This document shows positions 63,437 to 64,000 of a stretch of DNA of 64,000 nucleotides, one piece after another. The DNA comes from Azospirillaceae bacterium. Lineage in GTDB: Bacteria > Pseudomonadota > Alphaproteobacteria > Azospirillales > Azospirillaceae. The stretch lies in assembly GCA_031291675.1 (NCBI GenBank), contig JARLIO010000034.1, positions 310,001 to 374,000 of the forward strand, given 5' to 3'. How positions within the stretch are numbered: the stretch's first letter is position 1; each line of letters begins with the position of its first letter. The translations under genes and the position numbers were made by a program. A model generated the notes under the pieces. It had not been told where the DNA came from. It saw only the letters and a program-made list of their open reading frames with translations, and ran no database searches.

Positions 63437-63713
63437 TCCTTGACCGGCAGCGGATCGTTGCTCTCAGCCGCAATGAGCGGCGGTGCGGACATCGATCGTC
63501 GCCCCGTGTTTTACGCCTGGCCCGTTGGCCCCGCGGCGCAAAACGGCGACCGGCAAATTTTTCCTGATCGGAAAAACGTGCCGACGGCGTGAGGTCACAA
63601 TCGCTGGCGCGGGCGCTTTCCCGGGACGAAAAACGCCGCCGCGACCGTCGTTCCGGCCTTGGCGTGTTTCTTGCTTCTCATTCCACGCCAAGTGCTCATC
63701 CAGGAGGCATACC

Positions 63714-64000
63714 ATGACGACAACCGTCACCGGGACCGCCGCTCCAAATTCCAATTCCCGCCAACCATCGTCGAGCACCGTCAGCCCGCCGGCAGGCACG
63801 GCGGACACGTTCTCTGCCTATACCCGTCAATCTTCGCCGGCGAGTCCGTTGTCGGCGGCCGACCTCAATTCGCATCCCCTGGCCGGCTACGCTCCGGCGA
63901 TCAAGATGTCGGCCGATCAATTGGCGGCGATGCAGGCCAGCCCGTTCCGCGCCCCCGATCCCGCGGAGACGGCGGCGCAGAGCAACGACAAGGCCTATGC
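63714..64000 (+). CDS. Hypothetical Ser/Thr/Pro/Ala-rich protein (3' partial)
   Basis: The ATG at 63714 has a perfect AGGAGG about six bases upstream, and 95 codons are visible before the window ends. The sequence is low-complexity (MTTTVTGTAAPNSNSRQPSS, then SPASPLSAADLNSHPLAG), with no signal peptide and no recognised domain. It is likely a disordered N-terminal region. The 277 bp before it contain an AT-rich hairpin TTTTTCC/GGAAAAA at 63558-63576. Confidence 0.65.
   Translation, partial: MTTTVTGTAAPNSNSRQPSSSTVSPPAGTADTFSAYTRQSSPASPLSAADLNSHPLAGYAPAIKMSADQLAAMQASPFRAPDPAETAAQSNDKAY

Overview
This 64-kb window is GC-rich, densely coding chromosomal DNA. It looks like a free-living alphaproteobacterium, most likely Rhodospirillales. 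The pointers are a homospermidine synthase with a eukaryotic-type ornithine decarboxylase, alphaproteobacterial families (PAS_5, TIGR02302, TIGR01459, RHH_4), plant-type GshA, an intracellular PHA depolymerase, UbiA/UbiD and a HAMP-type chemoreceptor. This placement is inference from gene content, and no species is named. I see no rRNA, convincing tRNA, CRISPR array, insertion sequence or prophage.

Layout. 1-10 kb: 3' end of a DMT exporter with a His-rich tail; an Lrp regulator followed by a large ornithine aminotransferase / arginine-dihydrolase-like fusion; a PAS_5 protein, guaC, a membrane polyferredoxin and glpK. 10-19 kb: a two-domain cold-shock protein, a GNAT, an SDR, the polyamine pair hss and odc (odc has a long leader with an 11-codon upstream ORF), and the ycjX-ycjF pair. 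19-31 kb: envelope genes (SH3/SPOR-like protein, Tat-exported amidase), pmbA, a ubiquinone group (ubiA, methyltransferase, ubiD), and the divergent pair rsmE-gshA. 31-38 kb: DUF952-pyrD, a HAD phosphatase, an RHH regulator, a SYLF protein, a CobD/CbiB-like protein, an ankyrin protein and a TauE/SafE-like transporter. 38-47 kb: phaZ, a higBA toxin-antitoxin pair, tlpA, and the tightly overlapped argH-lipoprotein-lysA string followed by a TIGR02302 protein. 47-64 kb is more accessory: MFS and DMT exporters with their regulators, dinB, a LysR-controlled metallo-beta-lactamase/hydrolase cassette with a coupled micro-ORF, an MCP, an Rpn nuclease with a 12-bp minisatellite, a flavin reductase, a decayed IclR gene, and a multidrug MFS gene broken by one amber codon.

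How the genes connect. Arginine and ornithine metabolism recurs: ArgH makes arginine, the fusion protein is predicted to turn arginine into ornithine and then glutamate semialdehyde, and odc plus hss would draw ornithine-derived putrescine into homospermidine. The strongest candidate for something unusual is the fusion gene at 693-2879. It has every catalytic residue I would expect for both halves, and so could be a one-protein arginine-to-glutamate-semialdehyde route. The odc leader peptide, several perfect palindromes in promoters and the short coupled ORFs are the next most useful leads. Functions are assigned by reading motifs, without database searches.
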